From the NCBI GenBank assembly GCA_022571985.1, contig JACZWU010000003.1:62001-126000 (forward strand): a stretch of 64,000 nucleotides of DNA, given 5' to 3'. The position numbers and the translations under genes were made by a program. The notes below the pieces were generated by a model. The model saw only the letters and a program-made list of their open reading frames with translations, had not been told where the DNA came from and did no database searches. The stretch's first letter is position 1. Each line of letters opens with the position of its first letter. This document shows positions 37,501 through 45,246 of the stretch, piece by piece. Source of the stretch: Candidatus Zixiibacteriota bacterium. GTDB taxonomy: Bacteria; Zixibacteria; MSB-5A5; GN15; FEB-12.

Positions 37501-37849
37501 TGCTGGCTTCGGTAACTCCGCCTACACCTTCGGGAATGAGCATTGAAATGATATTGGTCTGCTGCAGGTCGTTTTGTGAATTGTAAATGAAAAGCGGAGC
37601 ACGTTGTTGAATGTGGTAGTTTAGTTCTTCACTTATCTCGGCGTATGAAGACTCCATTACGGCGGCCGCAAATTCAGCAATTTCGTAAGCATCTTCATAG
37701 AAGTGAATGTCAAAGTGGCGGGTCTGGATATATTTCCAGTCAAAGTTTTTATAGCGAACTTTATTCTTGCCAAAAAATGTTTCCTGAGACAGAACATTTC
37801 CGGCAATCACAGCTAACAGAACAACTGTTATCGGTATTAATCTTTTCAT
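34589..37849 (-). CDS. Outer-membrane barrel protein with gluzincin-like peptidase and TolB-type propeller domains
   Basis: This 1086-residue protein has a signal peptide to about residue 20. It then has a peptidase-like domain with HExxH ('VLHHELTHGVIFDM', residues about 135-150) and a following Glu in 'LWFAEGYAEYSS'. A propeller of repeated 'FSPDGxxIAF'-type strands spans residues about 310-600. A Ser/Asp-rich linker near residues 640-700 leads to a C-terminal beta-barrel of Omp85/surface-antigen type. The role is unknown; the layout suggests a surface protein that binds or processes secreted proteins. The ATG at 37849 is chosen after AAGGG. A promoter is proposed upstream. Confidence 0.83.
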   Translation of the reverse strand: MKRLIPITVVLLAVIAGNVLSQETFFGKNKVRYKNFDWKYIQTRHFDIHFYEDAYEIAEFAAAVMESSYAEISEELNYHIQQRAPLFIYNSQNDLQQTNIISMLIPEGVGGVTEASKKRMVVHFNGSYEDLRHVLHHELTHGVIFDMLYGNLLTSLISTRRLFSPPLWFAEGYAEYSSRHGWDSFSDMYVRDATINNYLQPPWAIGGFAAYKQGQAMIKFIADKYGEKKIGEILYKGKRYLTLNKAMKESIGIDEKEFWKEFSKEMKKRYWPDIVTRKEVDEISEKLTRSRQDGSYFNEKPVFSPDGEHIAIFTDRWDYPEIVLISAENGKVVKRMVKGSKSADLESLHAYVSGMSFSPDGSDMVFVAKSKGEDALMFYNLKKGKIFKRRKFKFHNIRSPQYSPDGKKIAFTALRVLQRDVYVYNLESDEITQLTNDRFDDLDPTWTKDSRSLIFSSDRPHPTNPNVDSLVEAHVYTHHDVLMPGGFQYGFYNLFSLEINSEKLEPLSLGKGQNKSPAVSPDGSKLAFISSRNGIDNLYIAYLDSVSSDGELKNFAITDILTGIISVSWSPSSKKLVFEAFHNGAFDIFLMKEIIPVGEEGVIELTAFAKSEYDLLKSVMSIDAAEDSSDSTSKAADTTLYSAVDSLNSDSTASADSTAREKVITETGIHDGDFVFVGDNKKDPLDTLMFDIPEDEDIIRPLKEPKEFDDIKVPSPGEDYEIRNYKTKFTPDYIGGGIGYDTFFGLRGQTFFVFSDYLGNHQIFIATDLINTIDQSNIQAFYLYNRKRTSLGGGFFHSKYFYLDPLGRLFSDRFYGLQFYARRPFSVFSRIDFTASQYFIDRQYYDLGSPPDRSSKVSTGELSWIFDNIVWGITGPLNGRRMRIDLEASVNLFNAGDIEFYAAELDYRKYWHFGSGYSFAFRMSGAASFGSTPKQYFLGGTTNWIGNRTLDARVFEVENLYFADVVTPLRGIPYYELSGDRYGLVNLEFRFPMIDYFAMRFPLRMTIARVQGAMFFDIGSAWFGSNFKGGTSEGGNSRLKDLRSGFGFGMRANLGFLLLRYDLAWATDFNSIEPHSTSYFSFGAGF

Positions 37850-37896
37850 AATAATCACGCCCTTACCTGACGGCTCTTAAACCTTTTTCAAACATC

Positions 37897-37926
37897 ACTA
37901 TACCTTATACATTATACTTTATGCAA
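37897..37926 (-). promoter_or_regulatory. Possible promoter of the peptidase/propeller/barrel gene
   Basis: TTGCAT and TATAGT are 18 bp apart on the minus strand, with the start codon about 40 bases downstream. The site lies just after the murA stop codon. Confidence 0.4.
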
Positions 37927-37940
37927 TGACAGCAAACTAA

Positions 37941-39203
37941 TTATTCGCGCACCCTTTTTATATTGGCTCCGATAGATGAAAGTTTTTCCTCAAGGTTGCT
38001 GTATCCCCTGTCTATATGATAAATTCTCAAAATCTCCGACCGCCCATGTGCCGCCAGACAGGCCACTACCAGCGCTGCTCCGGCTCTGATATCAGGAGCC
38101 ATGACTTCGGCTCCCTGGAGCTTTCTGACACCATTTATAATGGCTTCGCCGCTGGTGACTGTAATATAAGCTCCCAGTCGTCCCAGTTCCATAGCGTGCA
38201 GATATCTATCTTTAAAAACAGTCTCTACTATATGAGAAGTTCCCGATGCCACCGCAGCCGCAGCCATTGCGCAGGGCTGCAGGTCGGTGGGGAAGCCCGG
38301 ATAGGGAAAGGTTGTCAAAGAACCCGGCTTGAGTCTTTTGGGGGCGGTTATATTTATTCTGTTTTTAGAGAGCTTAATATTACAGCCCATTTCCATCAAT
38401 TTATGGTTTACCATAGTCAGCTCATTGGGGTCGCAGCCGGTTATCTCCAGTTTGCCTCCGGTCGCGGCCACAGCATACATATAAGTTCCGGCTATAAGAC
38501 GGTCGCCGGCTACTTTGTATTCAACCGCTTTTAACTTCTTGACCGGTTCTATGACCATATTCGGAGTTCCGGCGCCGGAAATTTTGGCTCCGGCCTTATT
38601 TAGAAAATTGGCAACATCGACAATCTCCGGATCGCAGCCGGCATTGATAATGTATGTTTTTTCTCTGGCGAAGACTGCCGCAAACATGACGTTTTCTGTA
38701 CCGGTATGCGAGGGTCTGTCGAAATAGACGGTGCCGCCTTTCAGAGGTTTGCCTTCGGCAATCACAAAGCCCCCCCGCTCGGTGACTTTGGCGCCCATTT
38801 TTCTAAAAGCCGCAATATGAAAATTGACCGGCCTGGCCCCTATTGAGCAGCCGCCCGGCAGAGCGATTTTTGCTTTTCCTAATCGTGATAAAACCGGCCC
38901 CAGCACCAGAAACGAAGCCCGCATCTTGCGCATCAGGTCATAGGGAGCGGTATCTTTGCCGACATCTTTAGCATTAATCGTTATTACCTGAGCTTTGGCA
39001 TCGTAGCTGACTTTGGCGCCTAAGTGCGTCATTACTTCTATGGAAGTGAAGATATCTCTTAAGGGTGGCACATTTCGGATTACCGTTTCGCCTTTGTCGA
39101 TTAAGAGAGAGCCCAAAATGATGGGCAGAGCGGCGTTTTTGGAGCCTTCGACTTTGATTGAGCCTGATAGCTTTTTGCCGCCTTTTATAACAAATTTATC
39201 CAT
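37941..39203 (-). CDS. murA: UDP-N-acetylglucosamine 1-carboxyvinyltransferase
   Basis: This 420-residue enzyme starts peptidoglycan synthesis by adding enolpyruvate from PEP to UDP-GlcNAc. The N-terminal 'KLSGSIKVEGSKNAALPI' binds the substrate. The catalytic cysteine is present in 'ALPGGCSIGARPVN' near residue 115, so the enzyme should be fosfomycin-sensitive. 'GFPTDLQPCAMAAAAV' is also typical. Length and motifs are fully canonical. It is followed on the same strand by the barrel-protein gene. Confidence 0.97.
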   Translation of the reverse strand: MDKFVIKGGKKLSGSIKVEGSKNAALPIILGSLLIDKGETVIRNVPPLRDIFTSIEVMTHLGAKVSYDAKAQVITINAKDVGKDTAPYDLMRKMRASFLVLGPVLSRLGKAKIALPGGCSIGARPVNFHIAAFRKMGAKVTERGGFVIAEGKPLKGGTVYFDRPSHTGTENVMFAAVFAREKTYIINAGCDPEIVDVANFLNKAGAKISGAGTPNMVIEPVKKLKAVEYKVAGDRLIAGTYMYAVAATGGKLEITGCDPNELTMVNHKLMEMGCNIKLSKNRINITAPKRLKPGSLTTFPYPGFPTDLQPCAMAAAAVASGTSHIVETVFKDRYLHAMELGRLGAYITVTSGEAIINGVRKLQGAEVMAPDIRAGAALVVACLAAHGRSEILRIYHIDRGYSNLEEKLSSIGANIKRVRE

Positions 39204-39338
39204 TCTCTTCCTTATAAACGCTTAGGTCTGATTTGGCCTCATTTACAGAATAAAAACGTCCTGTTGCTTAATCTTTATATCGGCACTCAATTTGTGGGTA
39301 TAGGAGATAAATATAAAGTTTTTTTTGATTTTTGATTA

Positions 39339-39893
39339 CTAACCGACTGCTGACTCGGCCAGTTCGAAACTTTCTAAAACTCGAATGAAAAACTCAATCG
39401 CCTCTCCCCGGCAGTAATCCGGGTTGGTCCAGGGCAGACGCCGGAACTGCCCGCGAGCATATATCAGAGCCAGTTCGGCATAAACACCATCTTTTAAGTA
39501 AACCCGGTGGTTGAGCTCGCGGTGAGAGGCCATTGTCAGATTCGAGGGGGTTAAAATACCCGGGTCGATATTTACGGTGCGAAAATCGTAGCCGGCAGTC
39601 TGGTCGGCAAAATTCGGTTCTATCTTATGGCAGATTTTTTTCATCTCGGCCAGAGAGCCGCGTTCGGCCAGTCTTTCAAACGAAAAAAAACGCCTGAGCA
39701 GGTCGCTGCCCATTTCTTCGGTGTACATCTCAGTCTTGCTGCAGTCGATTTCAAGAGTCTCAAACTGCACCGGCCCGAATTTTCGCTCCAGCGCTTTGAG
39801 CGAGTCGGACAGCGCATCCAGCGAAGAGTAGATTATTGAGACTATCGGTCTGCCTTTGGTAGGTTCCTGTACACGTGCCATAATAGAGGGCAT
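39339..39893 (-). CDS. DUF4416 family protein
   Basis: This 184-residue protein is recognised as DUF4416 from 'YSSLDALSDSLKALERKFGP', 'SFERLAERGSLAEMKK', 'NIDPGILTPSNLTMAS' and 'LPWTNPDYC' near the C-terminus. The function of the family is unknown. The 'NIDPGILTPSNLTMAS' segment is the most conserved and could be a ligand site. It lies upstream of murA on the same strand, with 135 bp between them. No signal peptide is present. Confidence 0.78.
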   Translation of the reverse strand: MPSIMARVQEPTKGRPIVSIIYSSLDALSDSLKALERKFGPVQFETLEIDCSKTEMYTEEMGSDLLRRFFSFERLAERGSLAEMKKICHKIEPNFADQTAGYDFRTVNIDPGILTPSNLTMASHRELNHRVYLKDGVYAELALIYARGQFRRLPWTNPDYCRGEAIEFFIRVLESFELAESAVG

Positions 39894-39987
39894 GATATGA
39901 GCGTAAAACGCCTGAAATCAACAATAAAGCGGCATAATTAGTAACCGTAGAACACCATGTCTTTAGCGGATCTGCTTCTAAGCGTTA

Positions 39988-40024
39988 GTCAGGAACACGC
40001 CAAGGAGGCGGGTTCCTGACCTAC
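39988..40024 (-). repeat. REP hairpin, GTAG-foot family (long loop)
   Basis: GTCAGGAAC (39988-39996) pairs with GTTCCTGAC (40012-40020), and CTAC follows at 40021-40024, so read on the minus strand GTAG precedes the stem. The loop shares GGAGGCGG with copies near 50.8, 54.1 and 60.2 kb, while the stem differs by paired changes. Confidence 0.8.
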
Positions 40025-40088
40025 AAGAGATGATAGATTCCTGCCTTCGCCCCTCACAGGGACTAAAGCAGGAAAGGCAGAACTCGTC

Positions 40089-40108
40089 ATTCCCGCGGCT
40101 GCGGGAAT
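40089..40108. repeat. Short palindrome (ATTCCCGC hairpin)
   Basis: ATTCCCGC and GCGGGAAT form a perfect 8-bp inverted repeat around GGCT. Similar but degraded 'cattccc...ggaatcca' sequence occurs near 50872 and 53936, so this is probably a separate dispersed intergenic palindrome. Confidence 0.5.
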
Positions 40109-40151
40109 CCAGTCGGTAATACGAGCAGAAAAATTTAATTTGGGGTAAAAC

Positions 40152-40190
40152 GGGGCAGATGGGGACACGCCATGGCAGACCCCCACGAAA
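40152..40190. repeat. Dispersed repeat GGGGCAGATGGGGACA...CCCACGAAA, copy 1
   Basis: The same opening (GGGGCAGATGGGGACA) and closing (CCCACGAAA) sequence occurs at 60489-60520. In that second copy GGCAGATG and CATCTGCC form a perfect hairpin. No coding role is apparent. Confidence 0.6.
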
Positions 40191-40238
40191 CTGTCCATAC
40201 TCCTGGGTCTCGGGCTAACCTAAATCTTCTTAAAGCTA

Positions 40239-40266
40239 TTGACAAAATTGTAGATTGTATTATCTT
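40239..40266 (+). promoter_or_regulatory. Possible sigma70-type promoter
   Basis: TTGACA is followed after 16 bp by TATCTT. The predicted leader before the ATG at 40372 would be about 100 bases. The stretch from 40191 to 40371 holds nothing else that I can identify. Confidence 0.4.
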
Positions 40267-40371
40267 TTTCTTACAATTGCTTATTGAACTCGTATTTTGA
40301 AAGGGATATGCTTCTGAAATTTCATTAAAGTTGTAGTTTATACTTTAATATCTTTTACTGAGGATATCTCT

Positions 40372-42264
40372 ATGCTTTCAAGCAAATCTCCTTTTATCGT
40401 AATATTACTTATGTTTGTCATTCAGTCATTAGCTGGCTGTTCTGACGACGGCCCCTTATCTCCGGGTTCAACCAGCTCCACTAACGGCCGCTGGATACTG
40501 CAAAGTCCGCAGCCTACGGACAGGGCATTGTTTTCTATTCACTTTGAAGATGAGAATACTGGCTGGATTGCAGGAAGTGGAATAATTCTTCATACAGCAG
40601 ATGGCGGGCTGAACTGGACTACACAAATCAAGAACGATGATGAGTCATACAGGGACATTTCTTTTTCTGATAAGAACAACGGCTGGGCTGTTGGTAAATG
40701 GAATGTTGTCCGTCACACAAGTGACGGCGGCAAGACCTGGGAAAAGCAGGAAACTAAGACAGACGCAGGGCTATTGACTTCAATAGCAGTTCAAGACAAT
40801 CTGAATGCCACAGTAGTTGGCTGGAACAACATTGTCGTTCAAACAAGTGACGGCGGAAAAACTTGGGTTCAAAGATCCACTCCCGCGGACAGCTATCATG
40901 ACATTTTTGGAGGAGTTCATTTTCTTAATAAATCCCAGGGATGGATTGTAGGTTTTAACGGCACGGTAATGTGTACATTTGACAGTGGCAGCTCCTGGTC
41001 AATGTGCGGTGGATTAAGGAGTGGCGGTTCTTTCGCGGAAGTTATTTTCTTTGACAGCTTGAAAGGATTTATTCGTTCTAATACGGGATACATTCTTGCC
41101 ACCACAAACGGAGGATATCTTTGGAATACTCTTCATAAAGCACCGAGGTGGCTACAGGGCATGAGTTTTATAGACAGCCTTAGCGGCTGGATTGTGGGTA
41201 ATGACGGTTTGATTCAACATACTGTGGATGGTGGTAAAAACTGGACGACGCAACATAGTCTTGTAAAAAACGACCTTTATGGAATCTTCTTTTTAAATTC
41301 AAAGCTGGGCTGGGCTTCGGGTGTTGGCGGCGTGATTCTGAAAACAACCGATGGCGGCCTGAACTGGGAATTATTAACCAAACCCACGATTCTTAATCTC
41401 TATGCAACAGATTTTGTAAATGAGTGGCGGGGTTGGGCTGTTGGAGAAAGAGGAACTTTGATTTCTACTATTAACGGCGGAAAAACCTGGCAAACGCGAA
41501 AGAAAGTTACTGACCAGCAATTGAACAGCGTTGATTTTGTTGATGCCCAATACGGCTGGGCAGTCGGCAACAGTGGCGTAATCATTCATACCTCTGATGG
41601 CGGAATGAGCTGGCAGTTTCAGCAGAGTGGGACCAACAGTAGGTTCAATAGAGTGCAGTTTGTTGATAGACAAGTTGGCTGGGCAGTTGGGTCGGGCGGA
41701 ACTATTTTGAAAACTATAGACGGCGGTATGAATTGGAATGTACAAGAGTCTAATGAAAATAACTGGCTTTATTCTGTTTATTTTATCGATGAGAATAATG
41801 GTTGGGCATGCGGTTTTCAAATTATTCTTTATACAAAAGATGGCGGAGATACCTGGCAAACACAATTTGAATGGAATGGATTGACAGGGATTAGGGACAT
41901 ATTTTTTCTAGACGACGAAACTGGTTGGGCAGTTTCTGGACCAAATATTTTGTTTTCCACAACAAATGGAGGTGAGTCTTGGGGATACAAATATCTAGAA
42001 GTTGAAGGATTTCCAAGTTTTTTGATCTTTACGTCTATTCAATTCATAGATGATAAATATGGTTGGATAGTTGGAGACGAAAAATTAGGTCGTGTAGGTG
42101 TCATACTTTATACTAGAGATGGCGGCCTTACTTGGACGCCAGACGATTTTATTACCGGTAACGGGATGTACTCGGTAGAATTCCTGACCAGAAATAAAGG
42201 CTGGATTGTGGGTGCGAACGGCATGATTCTGCATACTACCAGAGGCGGCTATAGTGGGCAATAA
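40372..42264 (+). CDS. Ycf48-like lipoprotein with 14 BNR/propeller repeats
   Basis: This 630-residue lipoprotein has lipobox 'LAGC' near residue 23. The rest consists of about 14 repeats of roughly 43 residues, each ending in a 'TxDGGxxW' or close variant (for example 'HTADGGLNW', 'HTSDGGKTW', 'YTRDGGLTW'). The plant/cyanobacterial Ycf48 is a seven-bladed propeller, so 14 repeats fit two stacked seven-bladed propellers. Ycf48 helps assemble membrane complexes; here the role is unknown. No catalytic residues are apparent. It is flanked upstream by several repeats and may be a less conserved gene. Confidence 0.8.
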   Translation: MLSSKSPFIVILLMFVIQSLAGCSDDGPLSPGSTSSTNGRWILQSPQPTDRALFSIHFEDENTGWIAGSGIILHTADGGLNWTTQIKNDDESYRDISFSDKNNGWAVGKWNVVRHTSDGGKTWEKQETKTDAGLLTSIAVQDNLNATVVGWNNIVVQTSDGGKTWVQRSTPADSYHDIFGGVHFLNKSQGWIVGFNGTVMCTFDSGSSWSMCGGLRSGGSFAEVIFFDSLKGFIRSNTGYILATTNGGYLWNTLHKAPRWLQGMSFIDSLSGWIVGNDGLIQHTVDGGKNWTTQHSLVKNDLYGIFFLNSKLGWASGVGGVILKTTDGGLNWELLTKPTILNLYATDFVNEWRGWAVGERGTLISTINGGKTWQTRKKVTDQQLNSVDFVDAQYGWAVGNSGVIIHTSDGGMSWQFQQSGTNSRFNRVQFVDRQVGWAVGSGGTILKTIDGGMNWNVQESNENNWLYSVYFIDENNGWACGFQIILYTKDGGDTWQTQFEWNGLTGIRDIFFLDDETGWAVSGPNILFSTTNGGESWGYKYLEVEGFPSFLIFTSIQFIDDKYGWIVGDEKLGRVGVILYTRDGGLTWTPDDFITGNGMYSVEFLTRNKGWIVGANGMILHTTRGGYSGQ

Positions 42265-42315
42265 TTGATTGATTACCAGACTATTTGAGAGATTTCGAAT
42301 TTTTTTAATCGATTG

Positions 42316-42891
42316 TTACGGTCTCCTATTCCACGGCTCGACTGTCCCGATAATCGAATTTCTCGTATCATTCTCAATGGCCTCGATAACTCCTGAACAG
42401 ATTTCTTTATCAGTCAGCCATCGTGAGGTCTGACCCTCTACTACGAAGCCAAGCAAAATTGTTCGGAAATCTATATTATCTAACGATTTGAAATCTTTGA
42501 AGATATCCCTCTTTTCATGTGAAGGGTCGGCTGTAGCGCTTGAGAGAAGCTGGTAGTATTTGCACTTTGTCTGTTTGTTTTGCTTGTGAATTGTTTCTGC
42601 AGTAATGGTAGCTGCTTCTGGCGCTTTTGAAGTATGCATCCAGCATATGGCCAATTCTACAGGCCCATTTGTAAAGATTGATTCTTTGAGATCGTCTTTG
42701 AGCTGTTCATAATCGGCATAATCAAGAGAGAGTGGATTTATCGAACCGACCAATTCTTTGGTTTCCAAAGCGAGACGGTTTAATCGCTTTTTATTTCTTG
42801 CAATGACAGTAACTGTGTTAACGCTCCCGCATAAATGCCGGCAGACATCATAGAGCATTCCCGTTCCGCCAACAACCAGAATATGTCCCAT
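42316..42891 (-). CDS. Short-chain dehydrogenase-like protein
   Basis: This 191-residue protein opens with a Rossmann strand and glycine motif 'ILVVGGTGMLYDVC' at residues 4-17. After that it lacks a clear Tyr-x-x-x-Lys catalytic pair: 'CKYYQLLSS' is the nearest candidate. It is therefore a reduced SDR, possibly a binding protein or an atypical reductase. Its ATG overlaps the GNAT stop codon by one base, so the two are translated together. No substrate can be inferred. Confidence 0.68.
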   Translation of the reverse strand: MGHILVVGGTGMLYDVCRHLCGSVNTVTVIARNKKRLNRLALETKELVGSINPLSLDYADYEQLKDDLKESIFTNGPVELAICWMHTSKAPEAATITAETIHKQNKQTKCKYYQLLSSATADPSHEKRDIFKDFKSLDNIDFRTILLGFVVEGQTSRWLTDKEICSGVIEAIENDTRNSIIGTVEPWNRRP

Positions 42892-43445
42892 TAGTTTTTC
42901 TTCCGGGCTGACCGGTAGTCGTCTTTGGTGATGGCGTACATATAAGCGTCTTTGATGCGTTTATGATGACGATAGTAGTTGCGGTGTCTGCCTTCGTATT
43001 TGAAACCGCAACTTTTGAGAAGCTTCTGTGAAATAACATTTTCAGGCAGCGTTGGTGCCTGCACCCGCTGTAATTTTAGTTCTTTGAAACAAAATTTCAA
43101 TGCCAGGCCAATCGCTTCGGGCATTATCCCCCGCCCTCGAAATTTTTTGGCTAACCAGTAGCCTACTTCTGCCTTTTTATGCATAACGCTGACATCGTGA
43201 ATGCCGAGCGTCCCGACAACCTCGCTGGCATCGTCTGGCACTATTCCGAAAATATAGATAGTTCCTTTGCGCGCAAACTTGTGGGATTTTTTTATAAATG
43301 TTTCGATATTTTCGATAGTGTTCGGCGAGGGCACAAATGTATAGCGGGGAATGTCAGGGAATTTTGTGTATTTAAAAATTGAAGAGACATCTGACTTCTT
43401 CAGAGGTCTTAGTATGACGCTTTTGCCCTTTAATTCTAAATCCAT
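42891..43445 (-). CDS. GNAT family N-acetyltransferase (RimJ/RimL-like)
   Basis: This 184-residue protein has the GNAT fold of the RimJ/RimL branch: the opening 'VILRPLKKSDVSSIFKY', a middle 'VGYWLAKKFRGRGIMPEAIG' with the acetyl-CoA-binding R/G-x-x-G-x-G/A pattern, and 'VISQKLLKSCGFKYEGRHR' at the end. It acetylates an amino group of a small molecule, a protein N-terminus or a ribosomal protein. The start at 43445 has GGAG 7 bases upstream; an in-frame ATG 30 bases earlier is less likely. It is coupled to the SDR gene. Confidence 0.85.
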   Translation of the reverse strand: MDLELKGKSVILRPLKKSDVSSIFKYTKFPDIPRYTFVPSPNTIENIETFIKKSHKFARKGTIYIFGIVPDDASEVVGTLGIHDVSVMHKKAEVGYWLAKKFRGRGIMPEAIGLALKFCFKELKLQRVQAPTLPENVISQKLLKSCGFKYEGRHRNYYRHHKRIKDAYMYAITKDDYRSARKKN

Positions 43446-43566
43446 AGCCCATCTCCAAATTCCTAAGACTGTCAATTTAATCTATATTGTAATCCTGACT
43501 CATTCAACTAATAGAAACGCTTAATTGACTGCCTCACACTCTCAGCCTATATTTGAATTTACGCTT

Positions 43567-45228
43567 ATGGAACAAAAGTCAAAACCGAAACAAATCAGAG
43601 CCGCCAGAGGCAATACGCTGTCCTGCAAGGGCTGGCATCAGGAGGCCGCCCTGCGGATGCTGAACAATAATCTCGACCCGCAAGTTGCTGAAAAACCTGA
43701 TGAGCTGATAGTTTATGGCGGTTCGGGTAAAGCTGCCCGCAACTGGCCGGCTTATCATGCAATAGTCGAATCACTGAAAACATTAGAAAATGACGAAACC
43801 CTGCTGATACAGTCCGGTAAAGCTGTCGGGGTTTTTCGCACGCATGAATATGCTCCAAGAGTATTGATTGCAAATTCCAACTTAGTGCCGAAATGGGCGA
43901 CCTGGCAGAAATTCCGCGAACTGGAAAAACTGGGGCTTATAATGTACGGCCAGATGACCGCCGGCAGCTGGATTTATATCGGCACCCAGGGGATTATTCA
44001 GGGTACTTACGAAACTTTTGTGGCGGCGGCAGCTAAACACTTTAATGGAAAATTAAACGACCGCTGGATACTGACTGGCGGCATGGGCGGTATGGGCGGC
44101 GCTCAGCCACTGGCCGCGACCATGGCGGAAGCGTCGATACTGGTTGTCGAAGTTGACGAAAGCCGTATTGACCGCCGGGTTGCGCAAGGGTTCTGCGATG
44201 TCAAAGTAAGCTCTCTCAATGAAGCTTTGAAACTGATAGACGAACACACCAAAAATCAAAAACCGATTTCAATCGGCTTGGTCGGCAACTGTGCTGAGAT
44301 TTTCCCCGAAATTGCCAGTCGCGGCATCGTCCCCGATATAGTGACCGACCAGACTTCGGCCCACGATGAACTAAACGGCTATATTCCGATCGGACTGAGC
44401 CTAAAAGAAGCCGAAACGCTTCGCCAGAAAAACCCGGACGAATATATTAAGCGTTCATTTGAGTCGATGGTTGCTCATTGCCAGGCGATGGTAAATTTGC
44501 AAAAAACAGGCAGTATTGTCTTTGACTACGGTAACAATTTGCGCGGTCAGGCCGAGGCGGCTGGATACAAAAACGCTTTTGCTTACCCCGGTTTTGTGCC
44601 GGAATATGTGCGGCCGCTTTTTTGTGAAGGTAAGGGACCATTCAGGTGGGTGGCTTTGTCGGGCGATCCCAAAGATATTCAGATAACCGATGAAGTTATC
44701 TTAAAAGAATTTTCAGACAACCAGCCGCTGGTGCGCTGGATAAAAATGGCGCGTGAAAAAATTCCTTATCAGGGACTGCCGGCTCGTATCTGCTGGCTTG
44801 GCTACGGCGAGCGCGCCCGTTTTGGTGAAATAATAAATGACTTAGTCAAGAGCGGCAAAATATCGGCGCCGATTGTAATCGGACGTGACCATCTTGACTG
44901 CGGCTCGGTCGCCTCGCCCAATCGTGAGACCGAAAACATGAAAGACGGTTCCGATGCCATTGCCGACTGGCCTCTTTTGAATGCCCTCTTAAATACTGCC
45001 TCCGGCGCCAGTTGGGTTTCTATTCATCATGGCGGTGGCGTCGGTATCGGCAATTCCATTCATGCAGGGATGGTGGTCGTGGCCGACGGCACCAAAGAGA
45101 TGTCTGAGCGCATAAACCGGGTCCTGACCAACGATCCGGGTATCGGAGTGGCGCGTCATGTTGATGCCGGTTATGAAAAGGCTCAACAGTTTTCTGAAAA
45201 AAATAAAATAAAAATTCCCTCAGAATAG
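43567..45228 (+). CDS. hutU: Urocanate hydratase
   Basis: This 553-residue NAD-dependent enzyme hydrates urocanate to imidazolone propionate in histidine breakdown. The N-terminus '[20 protein letters not shown]' and the NAD-binding '[19 protein letters not shown]' are typical, as are '[15 protein letters not shown]' and '[17 protein letters not shown]' near the C-terminus. The start is placed at the ATG 43567 because the conserved region follows it directly; a TTG at 43525 is in frame. No clear ribosome-binding site precedes it. hutI lies two genes downstream. Confidence 0.95.
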   Translation: MEQKSKPKQIRAARGNTLSCKGWHQEAALRMLNNNLDPQVAEKPDELIVYGGSGKAARNWPAYHAIVESLKTLENDETLLIQSGKAVGVFRTHEYAPRVLIANSNLVPKWATWQKFRELEKLGLIMYGQMTAGSWIYIGTQGIIQGTYETFVAAAAKHFNGKLNDRWILTGGMGGMGGAQPLAATMAEASILVVEVDESRIDRRVAQGFCDVKVSSLNEALKLIDEHTKNQKPISIGLVGNCAEIFPEIASRGIVPDIVTDQTSAHDELNGYIPIGLSLKEAETLRQKNPDEYIKRSFESMVAHCQAMVNLQKTGSIVFDYGNNLRGQAEAAGYKNAFAYPGFVPEYVRPLFCEGKGPFRWVALSGDPKDIQITDEVILKEFSDNQPLVRWIKMAREKIPYQGLPARICWLGYGERARFGEIINDLVKSGKISAPIVIGRDHLDCGSVASPNRETENMKDGSDAIADWPLLNALLNTASGASWVSIHHGGGVGIGNSIHAGMVVVADGTKEMSERINRVLTNDPGIGVARHVDAGYEKAQQFSEKNKIKIPSE

Positions 45229-45246
45229 AACGAATAAGAGTTAGTC

